64,000 nucleotides of DNA from Sphingomonas citricola. GTDB taxonomy: Bacteria; Pseudomonadota; Alphaproteobacteria; Sphingomonadales; Sphingomonadaceae. This document shows, one piece after another, positions 7,877 through 16,290 of the stretch. The position numbers were made by a program, and so were the translations under genes. Under the pieces are notes generated by a model that saw only the letters and a program-made list of their open reading frames with translations, had not been told where the DNA came from and ran no database searches. Each line of letters starts with the position of its first letter. Positions within the stretch are counted from its first letter, which is position 1. The stretch covers positions 124,001-188,000 of the forward strand of contig NZ_JAHXZM010000001.1 in NCBI RefSeq assembly GCF_019429535.1, written 5' to 3'.

Positions 7877-10861
7877 ATGAACATGTCCTCTGCCGTAGCG
7901 TCAGCATCCCGCGAATCCATGCGTCGCCTGCACCGCGCGAGCGAACCGGATGTTCTAAAACCGCTGCTCGCGCGCGCGGCGCTCACGCCTGATTCGCGCG
8001 AGCGGGTGATGGACACCGCCTCGGGGCTGCTCGCCGACCTGCGCGCGGCGCAGTCGCGCGGCTGGGTGAACCAGTTTCTGCAGGAATATCGCCTCAATTC
8101 GTCCGAGGGCGTCGCGCTGTTGAGCTTGGCCGAGGCGTTCCTGCGCGTGCCCGATCCCGAGACCGCCGATCTCCTCATCTCCGACAAGCTCGGCGAGGCG
8201 AACTGGCGCAGCCACGCGGGTCAGTCGAACAGCCGCCTCGTCAACACCGCGACCTGGGGGCTGGTCGTCGGCCGCGCGCTGGTCGGCGAAGGCGAGGCGG
8301 GGCCGTTGAAGCGCCTACTTAGCCGCGCGGGTGAGCCGTTCGTGCGCCAGGCGGTCGGCGCCGCGATGAAGATGATGGGCGAGATCTTCGTGATGGGACG
8401 CACCATTGACGAAGCGATGCGCCGGATGAAGAAGCCCGACAACCGCGGCTTCACCGCTAGCTTCGATATGCTGGGCGAGGCCGCGCGCACGACCGCGGAT
8501 GGCGAGCGTTACTTCAAGGCTTACGTCGACGCGATCGACGCGGTCGGGCGTGACCCCGCTGCCGGCCATTCGATCTCGGTCAAGCTCTCCGCACTCCACC
8601 CGCGCTACGAGGTCGCCCAATGGGACGAGTGCGTGCCCGCGCTGACCGAGATGCTGGAGGCATTGGCGGTGCAGGCGGCGGGCAAGGGCATCGCGCTGAC
8701 CGTCGATGCGGAGGAGAGCGAGCGGCTCGACATGAGCCTCGACATCATCGGCAATGTCGCAGCGCTCCCGTCGCTCAACGGCTGGGACGGGTTCGGTATG
8801 GCGGTCCAGGCCTATGGCAAGCGTGCGCGCCCCGTCGTCGCCTGGGCGAACGAGCTCGGCCGCGTCATGAACGTGCGGCTGGTCAAGGGCGCTTATTGGG
8901 ACAGCGAGATCAAGCGCACGCAGGTCGAGGGGCTCGAGGACTATCCACTGTTCACGCGCAAGGCGTCGACCGACGTCAGCTATCTGGCGGTCGCGCGCGA
9001 CATGCTCGACGCGCCCAACATTCGCCCAGCCTTCGCCAGCCACAATGCGCTGACCGTCGCGACGATCGTCGAATGGGCGGGCAATAGCCGCGATTTCGAG
9101 TTTCAGCGCCTCCACGGCATGGGCGACGGGCTGTACGAGCGACTGGTCCGCGACAACGGCTATCATTGCCGCATCTACGCGCCCGTCGGCGGTCACCGCG
9201 ACCTGCTCGCCTATCTCGTCCGGCGCTTGCTCGAGAATGGCGCGAACTCGAGCTTCGTCCACCAACTCGCCGACGCGCGGCTGACCGAGGACGAGATCCT
9301 CGCCGATCCGGTGACCAAGATCGCCGCGCTCGGCGGCGCGCGCCACGGATCGATTCCGCTGCCGGTCGACCTGTTCCGCGCCGCCGACGGGCACCGCAAC
9401 TCGATGGGGATCGACCTTGCCGAGCGCGACGTGCTGGCGGCGACGACCAAGGCGGTGCGCGCGCCCGTCAACCTGTCGGTTGCGCCGGTCAGTCCGGAGG
9501 CGGTGCGGGGCGCGGTGTCGCGCGCGCACGCCGCTTTCCCCGCGTGGCGTGCGACCCCGGTCGAGGCGCGTGCCGATTGCCTCGACCGCCTCGCCGATCT
9601 GCTCGAACGCCACCGCGACGAATTGATGGCGATCTGCGTTCAGGAAGCGAAGAAATCGATCGCCGACTCGATCGGCGAGGTGCGCGAGGCGGCGGATTTC
9701 TGCCGCTATTACGCGATGCAGGCGCGTGCCAAGATGCAGCCGATCGAGCTTCCCGGGCCGACGGGCGAGCGCAACATGCTCCACATGGATGGGCGCGGTG
9801 TCTGGGCGACGATCGCGCCGTGGAACTTCCCGCTCGCGATCTTCCTGGGCCAGGCCGTCGCCGCGCTCGTGACGGGGAATACCGTGGTCGCCAAGCCCGC
9901 GCCGCAGACCCCCGCGATCGCCCGCCGTGCGGTCGAGCTGGCGCACGAGGCGGGCATCCCCGTCGACGCGCTGATCCTGGTGCCGGGCGGGCCCGAGGTC
10001 GGGGCCGCGCTGACCGCGGACGCGCGCGTGCAGGGCGTCGCCTTCACCGGATCGACCGCGACCGCGAAGAAGATCGCGCGTGGCCTGCTCGACGACGATG
10101 CGAGGCCGATCGTCCCGCTGATCGCGGAAACGGGCGGGATCAACGCGATGATCGTCGATTCGACCGCGCTGCCCGAGCAGGTGGTCGCCGACGTCGTCAC
10201 CAGCGCGTTCCGCTCGGCCGGGCAGCGCTGCTCGGCGCTGCGCCTGCTGCTCGTGCAGGAGGATATCGCCGACGGGCTGATCGAGATGCTGTCAGGCGCG
10301 ATGGACCTGCTGACGCTCGGCGATCCGTCCGATCCCGCGACCGACGTTGGCCCGGTGATCGACCGCGACGCCTATGACCGGCTGATGGGGTACCGCGACA
10401 GCGTGCGCGAACGCTGGGTCAAGACGATCGACGCGCCCGCCGATGGCCTGTTCGTCCCCCCGACGCTAATCCGGCTCGGCTCGATCGAGGACCTGAACCG
10501 CGAATGGTTCGGCCCCATCCTCCACGTCGCGACGTGGAAGGCGGGCGAACTGGAGCAGACGATCGCGCGGGTGAACGCGAAGGGCTATGGCCTGACGATG
10601 GGGCTCCACAGCCGCATTGCGCGCGCGGCCGAGGTGACCGAGGGGCTGGCCGCGGTCGGCAACCTCTACATCAACCGTTCGATGATCGGCGCAGTCGTCG
10701 GCTCGCAGCCGTTCGGCGGTGAGGGGCTGTCGGGGACGGGGCCGAAGGCGGGCGGCCCGCATTATCTCTACCGCTTCTGCGCCGAGCGCGCGGTGTCGGT
10801 CGACACGACCAGCGCGGGCGGCAATGCGACGCTCCTCAGCCTCGACGAAGGCGGCATCTGA
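7877..10861 (+). CDS. putA: Bifunctional proline dehydrogenase / L-glutamate-gamma-semialdehyde dehydrogenase
   Basis: This ~994-aa protein oxidises proline to glutamate in two coupled steps. An FAD-dependent proline dehydrogenase barrel spans roughly residues 150-450 (RLVKGAYWDSEIKR is characteristic). An NAD-dependent aldehyde dehydrogenase domain follows from about 530, with catalytic Cys about 785 in FRSAGQRCSALR and the Glu motif AETGGINAMI. It lacks the N-terminal ribbon-helix-helix repressor domain of the long E. coli type, so it does not autoregulate by DNA binding. The start could be ATG 7877, ATG 7883 or an earlier frame at 7841. Divergent from the MaoC gene. Confidence 0.95.
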   Translation: MNMSSAVASASRESMRRLHRASEPDVLKPLLARAALTPDSRERVMDTASGLLADLRAAQSRGWVNQFLQEYRLNSSEGVALLSLAEAFLRVPDPETADLLISDKLGEANWRSHAGQSNSRLVNTATWGLVVGRALVGEGEAGPLKRLLSRAGEPFVRQAVGAAMKMMGEIFVMGRTIDEAMRRMKKPDNRGFTASFDMLGEAARTTADGERYFKAYVDAIDAVGRDPAAGHSISVKLSALHPRYEVAQWDECVPALTEMLEALAVQAAGKGIALTVDAEESERLDMSLDIIGNVAALPSLNGWDGFGMAVQAYGKRARPVVAWANELGRVMNVRLVKGAYWDSEIKRTQVEGLEDYPLFTRKASTDVSYLAVARDMLDAPNIRPAFASHNALTVATIVEWAGNSRDFEFQRLHGMGDGLYERLVRDNGYHCRIYAPVGGHRDLLAYLVRRLLENGANSSFVHQLADARLTEDEILADPVTKIAALGGARHGSIPLPVDLFRAADGHRNSMGIDLAERDVLAATTKAVRAPVNLSVAPVSPEAVRGAVSRAHAAFPAWRATPVEARADCLDRLADLLERHRDELMAICVQEAKKSIADSIGEVREAADFCRYYAMQARAKMQPIELPGPTGERNMLHMDGRGVWATIAPWNFPLAIFLGQAVAALVTGNTVVAKPAPQTPAIARRAVELAHEAGIPVDALILVPGGPEVGAALTADARVQGVAFTGSTATAKKIARGLLDDDARPIVPLIAETGGINAMIVDSTALPEQVVADVVTSAFRSAGQRCSALRLLLVQEDIADGLIEMLSGAMDLLTLGDPSDPATDVGPVIDRDAYDRLMGYRDSVRERWVKTIDAPADGLFVPPTLIRLGSIEDLNREWFGPILHVATWKAGELEQTIARVNAKGYGLTMGLHSRIARAAEVTEGLAAVGNLYINRSMIGAVVGSQPFGGEGLSGTGPKAGGPHYLYRFCAERAVSVDTTSAGGNATLLSLDEGGI

Positions 10862-10930
10862 CGCGGATACGACAACGGCCGGGCGTCACGAGGACACCCG
10901 GTCGTCGCCACGTTCGTTTAGATCAGGCGA

Positions 10931-11311
10931 TCAGCGGCACTTGACGTTGCCGCGGTCGATCGAACGGCCCAGCAGCGCACCCGCGCCACCGCCCGCGAGC
11001 GTGCCGAGCGTGCCGCCGCCGACGAGGTTGCCGAGCAGCGCGCCACCGACGCCGCCGACGACTAGGCCGGTCGTGCCGTCGTTGCGCTTGCAATAAGCGC
11101 GGCCGTCGCGCCCGCGGTAGATGCGATCCTCGCGGCCCAGGCGACGGTCGTCGCCGCGGCGCGCGCGGTAGCTGTCGCGCGGGTTCCAGTTGCGGTCGCC
11201 GTCGCGCCAATTGTAGTCGCGGTCACCGCGCTGCGCGGCGGCGGGGGCGATCGCCATCGGTGCGGTCATCGAGGCGATCGCGGCGAGCGAGAACAGGGCG
11301 TTGCGGATCAT
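10931..11311 (-). CDS. Glycine-zipper 2TM-domain protein (17 kDa surface antigen-like)
   Basis: This 126-aa exported protein starts at ATG 11311, with AAGGAG upstream, and has a signal peptide ending near AAAQ. The middle is rich in Arg, Asp and Tyr. The C-terminal third is a glycine zipper (GLVVGGVGGALLGNLVGGG and a second G-rich repeat) that can form a membrane-inserted hairpin. The family is common in the envelope of sphingomonads and is often annotated as a 17 kDa surface antigen; its role is unknown. It is not a clear lipoprotein here because no lipobox Cys is present. Confidence 0.8.
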   Translation of the reverse strand: MIRNALFSLAAIASMTAPMAIAPAAAQRGDRDYNWRDGDRNWNPRDSYRARRGDDRRLGREDRIYRGRDGRAYCKRNDGTTGLVVGGVGGALLGNLVGGGTLGTLAGGGAGALLGRSIDRGNVKCR

Positions 11312-11427
11312 TGGTCGGTCTCCTTCGTCGCATTGAACGCCGAACGGCCGCGCAGGGTCCATCGCCCGCGCTTCTTGCCAGCGCGCGGCGACCGGCTATC
11401 TATGACGGGGCCCCGGCGGAGATTTAC

Positions 11428-11949
11428 ATGAACGATTTCAACGAACAGGAACGTGCGCGTCTGGCAAGCCTGTTCCGGCTGAACGTCGTCGACCAACCGC
11501 CCAATGCCCTGCTCAACGAGCTGGCAGAGGTAGCGGCTCTCGCGCTCGATTGTCCGATCGCGATCATCAGCCTGGTGGGCAAGGACCAGATCTGGCTCAA
11601 GGCCTCGCCCGGGATCACCGGCATCGACCGGCTCGCGCGCGACGAGGGGCTGTGCGGGTCGGCGGTGATGCAGGACGATCCCTGGGTGGTCGAGAATGCG
11701 GCGATCGACGTCCGCACGCTCACCAATCCGCTCGTCGCGGGTGATTTCGGGCTGCGCTTCTACGCCGGCGTGCCGCTCAAGGGGTCGGACGGCCACAATC
11801 TCGGCATGCTCGCCGCGATCGATGCCGCCCCCCGGACAGTTAGCGAGCGCGAACTGTTGATCCTGACCAAGCTGGCGGAGGTGGTCGTTCAGCTGATCGA
11901 GCGCCGGCTGGAGGAGCGGCTGCTCGCGCCGATCACATCGGACGCGTGA
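11428..11949 (+). CDS. GAF-domain sensory protein
   Basis: This 173-aa protein consists almost entirely of one GAF domain, with typical elements FRLNVVDQPPNALLNELAEVA, LVGKDQIWLKAS, and FYAGVPL...LGMLAAIDAAPR, a common bacterial form. GAF domains bind small ligands, cyclic nucleotides or chromophores. No output domain is attached, so the partner is unknown. The ATG at 11428 has GGAG upstream; earlier in-frame codons overlap the divergent glycine-zipper gene and are rejected. Its 3' end overlaps the convergent 97-aa gene by 17 bases. Confidence 0.8.
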   Translation: MNDFNEQERARLASLFRLNVVDQPPNALLNELAEVAALALDCPIAIISLVGKDQIWLKASPGITGIDRLARDEGLCGSAVMQDDPWVVENAAIDVRTLTNPLVAGDFGLRFYAGVPLKGSDGHNLGMLAAIDAAPRTVSERELLILTKLAEVVVQLIERRLEERLLAPITSDA

Positions 11950-12226
11950 CCTGCTCGAGTGTCGCCGCGGCCTTGCGCGTCAACAGCGCGCCGCGCGCGA
12001 CCGGGCCGTCGGGGGTTCCGATCAGCAGCGCCTCGATGCTGACCAGCCCCTCGTCGACGAGCGCGCCGATCGCCTGGACGTAAAGGCGGTCGTCTTCCCC
12101 GGTGACTAAGCCCAGCATCGCGGGCGAGAGATCGGTCGGCTGCGGCCAGTTGATGTGCAGCACCCGCAGCACCGCGCCCGTGATCGCCGCCTGTTGCAGC
12201 GTGTCCTGGAGCGGGGCGCCGGTCAT
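11933..12226 (-). CDS. Small winged-helix-like hypothetical protein
   Basis: This 97-aa soluble protein is not one I recognise by name. Its pattern (ITGAVLRVLHINW, DDRLYVQAIGALVDEGLVSIEAL, then RGALLTRKAAATLEQV) looks like a short winged-helix DNA-binding fold of the kind that classifies helices followed by a beta wing. A perfect inverted repeat sits directly upstream of its start codon, fitting autoregulation. Its last 17 bases overlap the end of the convergent GAF gene. DNA binding is inferred from the sequence pattern and the palindrome, not demonstrated. Confidence 0.6.
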   Translation of the reverse strand: MTGAPLQDTLQQAAITGAVLRVLHINWPQPTDLSPAMLGLVTGEDDRLYVQAIGALVDEGLVSIEALLIGTPDGPVARGALLTRKAAATLEQVTRPM

Positions 12227-12229
12227 AAT

Positions 12230-12247
12230 CCACTATCTACATAGTGG
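12230..12247. promoter_or_regulatory. Inverted repeat CCACTAT-N4-ATAGTGG at the start of the winged-helix-like gene
   Basis: Perfect 7-bp arms flank a 4-base spacer, ending three bases before the ATG at 12226. It covers the position of the ribosome-binding site, so it could be a repressor operator or an RNA hairpin that hides the site. It lacks a T-run, arguing against a terminator for the upstream mscS-like gene. Confidence 0.5.
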
Positions 12248-12285
12248 AAATGTCACGGCGCGAAAGAGGCGTCGTTTCCGCTGTG

Positions 12286-13479
12286 TCAAGATTCCGTAGC
12301 GTCAACCGGTCCCGAAGCGGCCGGACGTGCGCGCGGGTCGACCAGGCGCCCGTCGGGTGCGGCGAGGTAATTGACCTGCATCGGATAGGCGATGACCAGA
12401 CCCTCCTCGTTGCAGCGTCGCAGGATTGCGATGCCGGTGCGGTGGCGGCCGTTATAGGCTTCGGTGAAATCGGCCGACGGGCTGTCGAACTGCACGTCGA
12501 AATCGAGGCTCGACGCGCCGAATTGGAAGAAACCGCAACGAACGTACGTCATTCCTGACGCTTCGATCACTTCCTTCATCATCTCGGGAAAGCGGTCGAG
12601 CTTGTCGGGCGGGGTTTCGTACGCGAGCCCGATCGTGAATTTCGACCGCCGCCGCTCGCGCACCGTGTTGTTCTGGATTTCTTTGTCGAGCAGATTCTTG
12701 TTGCTGATGACGCGCAGCTCGCCGTCGATGCCGCGGATACGCGTCGACTTGAGCCCGATCTCCTCGACGTTACCCGAGGTGCTGTCGTAGGTGACTGCGT
12801 CGCCGCGGCGGAACGGGCGGTCGAAGATGATCGCGAGCGCGGCGAACAGGTCGGCGAAGATCCCCTGCGCCGCCAGGCCGATCGCGATGCCGCCGACGCC
12901 CAGCCCCGCGACCAGCCCGGTCACGTTGACGCCGAGATTGTCGAGCACGACGACGAAAGCGATCGCGAAGACGCCGAAGCTGACCAGCAGGCGGATCAGC
13001 CCCATCGCGCTGCCCAGCGCCTCGCCCCCGATATGCTCGCCACGCGTCCGGTGCTCGATCGCGCCCAGAATGATCTCACGCGCCCACACCGCGACCTGGA
13101 ACACCGCAGCGACGGTGAACAGGAAGGTGACGGTCGACGCGACGTCGGCGGGCGCCCCTGCGTAACCGACGACCAGCTTGGCCGACAGCATGACGATGAA
13201 GAAGCCGTGCGTCCGCTCCACCGCGCGGCCGAACACCGCCGACCAGCCAGTGCCCGTGCGGCTGCGCGCGACGATGCGGGGGCCGAGCCCGCGCAGCCAG
13301 AACAGCGCCGCGGCGACCGCGATCCCTGCGCCGATCCCGATCAGGATCTGCAACCAGTGCGTGTGGAGCCACGACAGGCTCGAATTGATCAAGCTCTCGG
13401 CCTGATCCTGGACGCGCGCGGTGTCGATCGTCGGCTTGCGGGCGGCGGCGGCGGCAGCAGCGGTGTTGTTGGTGGTCAT
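12286..13479 (-). CDS. Small-conductance mechanosensitive channel (MscS family)
   Basis: This 397-aa inner-membrane protein opens under membrane tension to release osmolytes. It has an Ala-rich N-terminus, about four to five transmembrane helices, and the pore-lining helix LVAGLGVGGIAIGLAAQG followed by the MscS beta domain (FDRPFRRGDAVTY) and a C-terminal alpha/beta vestibule. I chose ATG 13479 (MTTNNTAAAAAAARK); an in-frame extension runs into the topoisomerase gene. The extra N-terminal helices make it longer than E. coli MscS (286 aa), as in many proteobacterial homologues. Confidence 0.9.
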   Translation of the reverse strand: MTTNNTAAAAAAARKPTIDTARVQDQAESLINSSLSWLHTHWLQILIGIGAGIAVAAALFWLRGLGPRIVARSRTGTGWSAVFGRAVERTHGFFIVMLSAKLVVGYAGAPADVASTVTFLFTVAAVFQVAVWAREIILGAIEHRTRGEHIGGEALGSAMGLIRLLVSFGVFAIAFVVVLDNLGVNVTGLVAGLGVGGIAIGLAAQGIFADLFAALAIIFDRPFRRGDAVTYDSTSGNVEEIGLKSTRIRGIDGELRVISNKNLLDKEIQNNTVRERRRSKFTIGLAYETPPDKLDRFPEMMKEVIEASGMTYVRCGFFQFGASSLDFDVQFDSPSADFTEAYNGRHRTGIAILRRCNEEGLVIAYPMQVNYLAAPDGRLVDPRARPAASGPVDATES

Positions 13480-13508
13480 GCGTCTTTCGATGTTCGCCCG
13501 AGAAAACC

Positions 13509-14519
13509 TCAGGCCGCCTCGGCGGCCTCGTGCTCGGTGCTCAGGAATGCGATCAGCCCGCGCTCGGCACGGCTGAGATACGCGGTGGCGCGCGGCAGCT
13601 TGAGCTGGCTGCGGAACGCCGCTTGCGCCGCCCTGCTCTTGCCGAGCTCGATCAGGTCGGGGTGGACGTAGGATTTGCGCGCGATCGACGGCGTATTGCC
13701 AAGCCGTTCGACCACGGGTTCCAGCATCGTCTTCAACGTGATCGGTGCGTCGGCCTCGGCCAGCGTCTCGAACGCGACCACGCTCGCGCCCCAGGTGCGG
13801 AAATGCTTGGCGCTGAAATCCTCGCCCATTGCTTCCTTGATGTACGCGTTGACGTCGGACGAGGTGATCGGGCGCGGCTCGCCGTCGGCGTCGACGTACT
13901 GGAACAGCTTCTGCCCCGGCAGGTCCTGGCACCGTTTGACGAATTGCGCGAGGCTGCGGTCGGTGATCGTCAGCACCCGCTCCTTGCCGGATTTGGCGCG
14001 GTACTTGAGCTTCAACGTCTTGCCCGCGATCCGCGCGTGGCGATCGCGCAGCGTCGTCAGCCCGAAACTCTTGTTGGTGCGGGCATAAGTCTCGTTGCCG
14101 ATCCGCAGGTTATGCGTGTCGAGCAGCTTCACCACCGCGGCCAGCGTGCGGTCCTTATCGTGGCGGCGGTGCGCCAGATCCTCCGCCATCCGCCGCCGCA
14201 GCTTGGGCAGTGCCAGCCCGAAGCTGACGCATTTCGAATATTTCGCCGCTTCCTGCGCGGCGCGGAATTCGGTGTGGTAGCGATATTGCTTGCGACCCTT
14301 CTCGTCCCAGCCGACCGCCTGGACGTGACCGAACGGGTCGAGGCAGAACCATGCGTCGGTATAGGCGGGGGGCAGGCCGATCGCGTTCAGCCGGTCGATC
14401 TCGTCGCGGTCGGTAACGCGCTCGCCCGTGGGCGTCCAATAGCTCCATTTGCCACCGCGCGTTTTCCTGCGCGTGATGCCGGGCTCGCTGTCGTCACAAT
14501 AGTTGATCGTCGCCGTCAC
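13509..14519 (-). CDS. DNA topoisomerase IB (poxvirus-like bacterial type)
   Basis: This ~336-aa enzyme relaxes supercoils through a 3'-phosphotyrosyl intermediate. The catalytic set is visible: Arg in TTLRDRHARI, Lys in KLKYRAKSGKER, Arg in KHFRTWGAS, and Tyr in ARKSYVHPDL. The start is probably GTG 14519, because GGAGGCG lies about eight bases upstream and the product then opens MTATINYCDDSEPGITRRK, aligning with the usual N-terminal domain; longer frames give non-homologous sequence. The gene is monocistronic or runs into mscS 29 bases downstream. Confidence 0.88.
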   Translation of the reverse strand: MTATINYCDDSEPGITRRKTRGGKWSYWTPTGERVTDRDEIDRLNAIGLPPAYTDAWFCLDPFGHVQAVGWDEKGRKQYRYHTEFRAAQEAAKYSKCVSFGLALPKLRRRMAEDLAHRRHDKDRTLAAVVKLLDTHNLRIGNETYARTNKSFGLTTLRDRHARIAGKTLKLKYRAKSGKERVLTITDRSLAQFVKRCQDLPGQKLFQYVDADGEPRPITSSDVNAYIKEAMGEDFSAKHFRTWGASVVAFETLAEADAPITLKTMLEPVVERLGNTPSIARKSYVHPDLIELGKSRAAQAAFRSQLKLPRATAYLSRAERGLIAFLSTEHEAAEAA

Positions 14520-14632
14520 GCTGGCGCTCGCCTCCTCATACCATTCGCTAATGCGTGCGTCGGGGCTTCGTTCCCGGAACGAGCACGTGGGGGCGGGGGT
14601 TGAAGCAGACCCTTTCCGACGGAGTTTCCGAC

Positions 14633-15193
14633 ATGGCCGATCTTTCATCCCTGCGCGTGCTGATGCTCGCGACCGACGGTTTCGAGGAAGCCGAGCTGTT
14701 CGAACCACGTCAGGCGCTGCTCGACGCGGGCGTCGCGGTGACCCTCGCCTCGATCAGGACCGACCCGATCCAGGGCGTCGTCAACGACAGCGAGAAGGGC
14801 AAGACGATAACCCCCGACACGACGCTGGACGAGGTCGACACCGAGGAGTTCGACGCGCTGGTGCTGCCGGGCGGGGTGGGCAACCCCGACAAGATGCGCC
14901 TGCAGGAGCGCGCGCTCGAGATCGTCGAGGAGTTCATGGACGACGACAAGATCGTCGCGGCGATTTGCCACGCGCCGTGGCTGCTGGTCGAGGCCGACGT
15001 GGTCGACGGACGTCAGGTGACGAGCTGGCCCTCGGTCCGCACCGACCTCGAGAATGCGGGCGCGGACGTCGTCGACGAACAGGTCGTGGTCGACGAGAAT
15101 CTGATCACCAGCCGCAAGCCCGATGACATCCCCGCGTTCAACAAGGCGATCATCGACGCGCTGACGCGAGTCGCTGCGGGCGAGGACGCCTGA
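14633..15193 (+). CDS. DJ-1/PfpI-family type 1 glutamine amidotransferase-like protein
   Basis: This 186-aa protein has the nucleophile elbow AAICHAPWLL with Cys112 and His113 and the conserved acidic residue in DGFEEAEL (about residue 19). This arrangement matches the PfpI/YhbO subgroup of the DJ-1 superfamily, whose members act as peptidases, glyoxalases or deglycases under stress. The ATG at 14633 has GGAG upstream. It diverges from topoisomerase IB. The activity cannot be settled by sequence alone. Confidence 0.9.
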   Translation: MADLSSLRVLMLATDGFEEAELFEPRQALLDAGVAVTLASIRTDPIQGVVNDSEKGKTITPDTTLDEVDTEEFDALVLPGGVGNPDKMRLQERALEIVEEFMDDDKIVAAICHAPWLLVEADVVDGRQVTSWPSVRTDLENAGADVVDEQVVVDENLITSRKPDDIPAFNKAIIDALTRVAAGEDA

Positions 15194-15227
15194 ACCGCGG
15201 CGCCCTGGCCGGGCGGCGGCACTGCCG

Positions 15228-16277
15228 TCATTCGGCCGGGGCGAGCGTCCGGCGGGGCCCCGCACGGTTCAGCACGCGCTGCGCGGGCCGCTCGACATAG
15301 CGGTAGAGGAACGCCGAGGCGGCGAGCACCAGCAATAGGTAACTCGCCACAAGCATCGGGCCGACCGGCCCGGGCACGCGGACGAAGACGAGCTGGAACA
15401 GCTTCCACAAGATGTAGTGCGACAGATAGGTCGCGTAGCTGATCTCCCCCAGATAATGCACCCAGCGCCACTCGAGCGGATTGCGGCGCCGGCCCGCGGT
15501 CAACGCGGCGACGAGCAGCAACGCAGCGAACCCCGCGGGGACGACCAGCGGCTCGGGTGCGCCGCCGCCCCACGCGACGAGCAGCGCGGCCGCGGCGGCG
15601 ACGGGCACAATCACCGGTGGACGGCGCAGGTAGAGCGCGGCGACCGATGTGCCCGCCGCGAACTCGCACAGGCAGCGCACCACGCCGAAGCGCGGGATAT
15701 CGTGGCCGAGCGACGCGACGCCGGCCATCGCGGCATACAGGATGCCGAGCGCCAGCACGATCAGCGCGACCAACGTGCCGCTGGCGCGCGCGCGCCAGTC
15801 GACCGCGGCGGCGAGCAGTGGAAACAGCAGGTAGGCGGCTAGCTCGCAACTGATCGACCACGCCGGGTAATTCCACCGCAGCGGATCGGCGAGGCCCCAG
15901 TTCTGCATCAGCAACAGATGCGCGGGCAGGTCCTGCAATCGGAATGCGGCGTCGCTGCGCCCGGTCAGCGCGTAGAGCAGTGCCAGCGTCATCGCGACGC
16001 CCAGCATCGCGAGATGGAGCGGCCAGACGCGCGCGACGCGTTTCTGCCAAAAGCGCATGGCCGTTGCCACGCCGCCGCCGCCATGCAGCCGCTCGCCCCA
16101 GCTCAGCCAGATGACGACCCCCGACAGCAGGAAAAAGAAGTCGACCGCGAGATACCCCTTCGCCAGCACGCGCTCGGCGGCGGGGGGCAGTCCCGCGATC
16201 GCGCCGCGTAGATGGTAGAGCACGACCAGCCACGCGGCGAGCCCGCGCACCCCGGTCAGCGCCCGCAACTCGCTCAT
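15228..16277 (-). CDS. Membrane acyltransferase, acyltransferase-3 family
   Basis: This 349-aa protein has about ten transmembrane helices. Its N-terminal signature LRALTGVRGLAAWLVVLYHL includes the catalytic His/Arg region, and DFFFLLSGVVIWLSW is characteristic of the family. These enzymes O-acetylate or otherwise acylate sugars of exopolysaccharide, O-antigen or Nod factors. It starts 13 bases after the O-ligase gene, with GAGG upstream of ATG 16277, so it is probably the last gene of a polysaccharide operon and may decorate that polymer. Confidence 0.88.
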   Translation of the reverse strand: MSELRALTGVRGLAAWLVVLYHLRGAIAGLPPAAERVLAKGYLAVDFFFLLSGVVIWLSWGERLHGGGGVATAMRFWQKRVARVWPLHLAMLGVAMTLALLYALTGRSDAAFRLQDLPAHLLLMQNWGLADPLRWNYPAWSISCELAAYLLFPLLAAAVDWRARASGTLVALIVLALGILYAAMAGVASLGHDIPRFGVVRCLCEFAAGTSVAALYLRRPPVIVPVAAAAALLVAWGGGAPEPLVVPAGFAALLLVAALTAGRRRNPLEWRWVHYLGEISYATYLSHYILWKLFQLVFVRVPGPVGPMLVASYLLLVLAASAFLYRYVERPAQRVLNRAGPRRTLAPAE

Positions 16278-16290
16278 ACGCACGCCTCGT

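Noticed and set aside
8315..9946. 543-codon leftward frame inside putA
   Set aside because: It is antisense to PutA and lacks any family signature.
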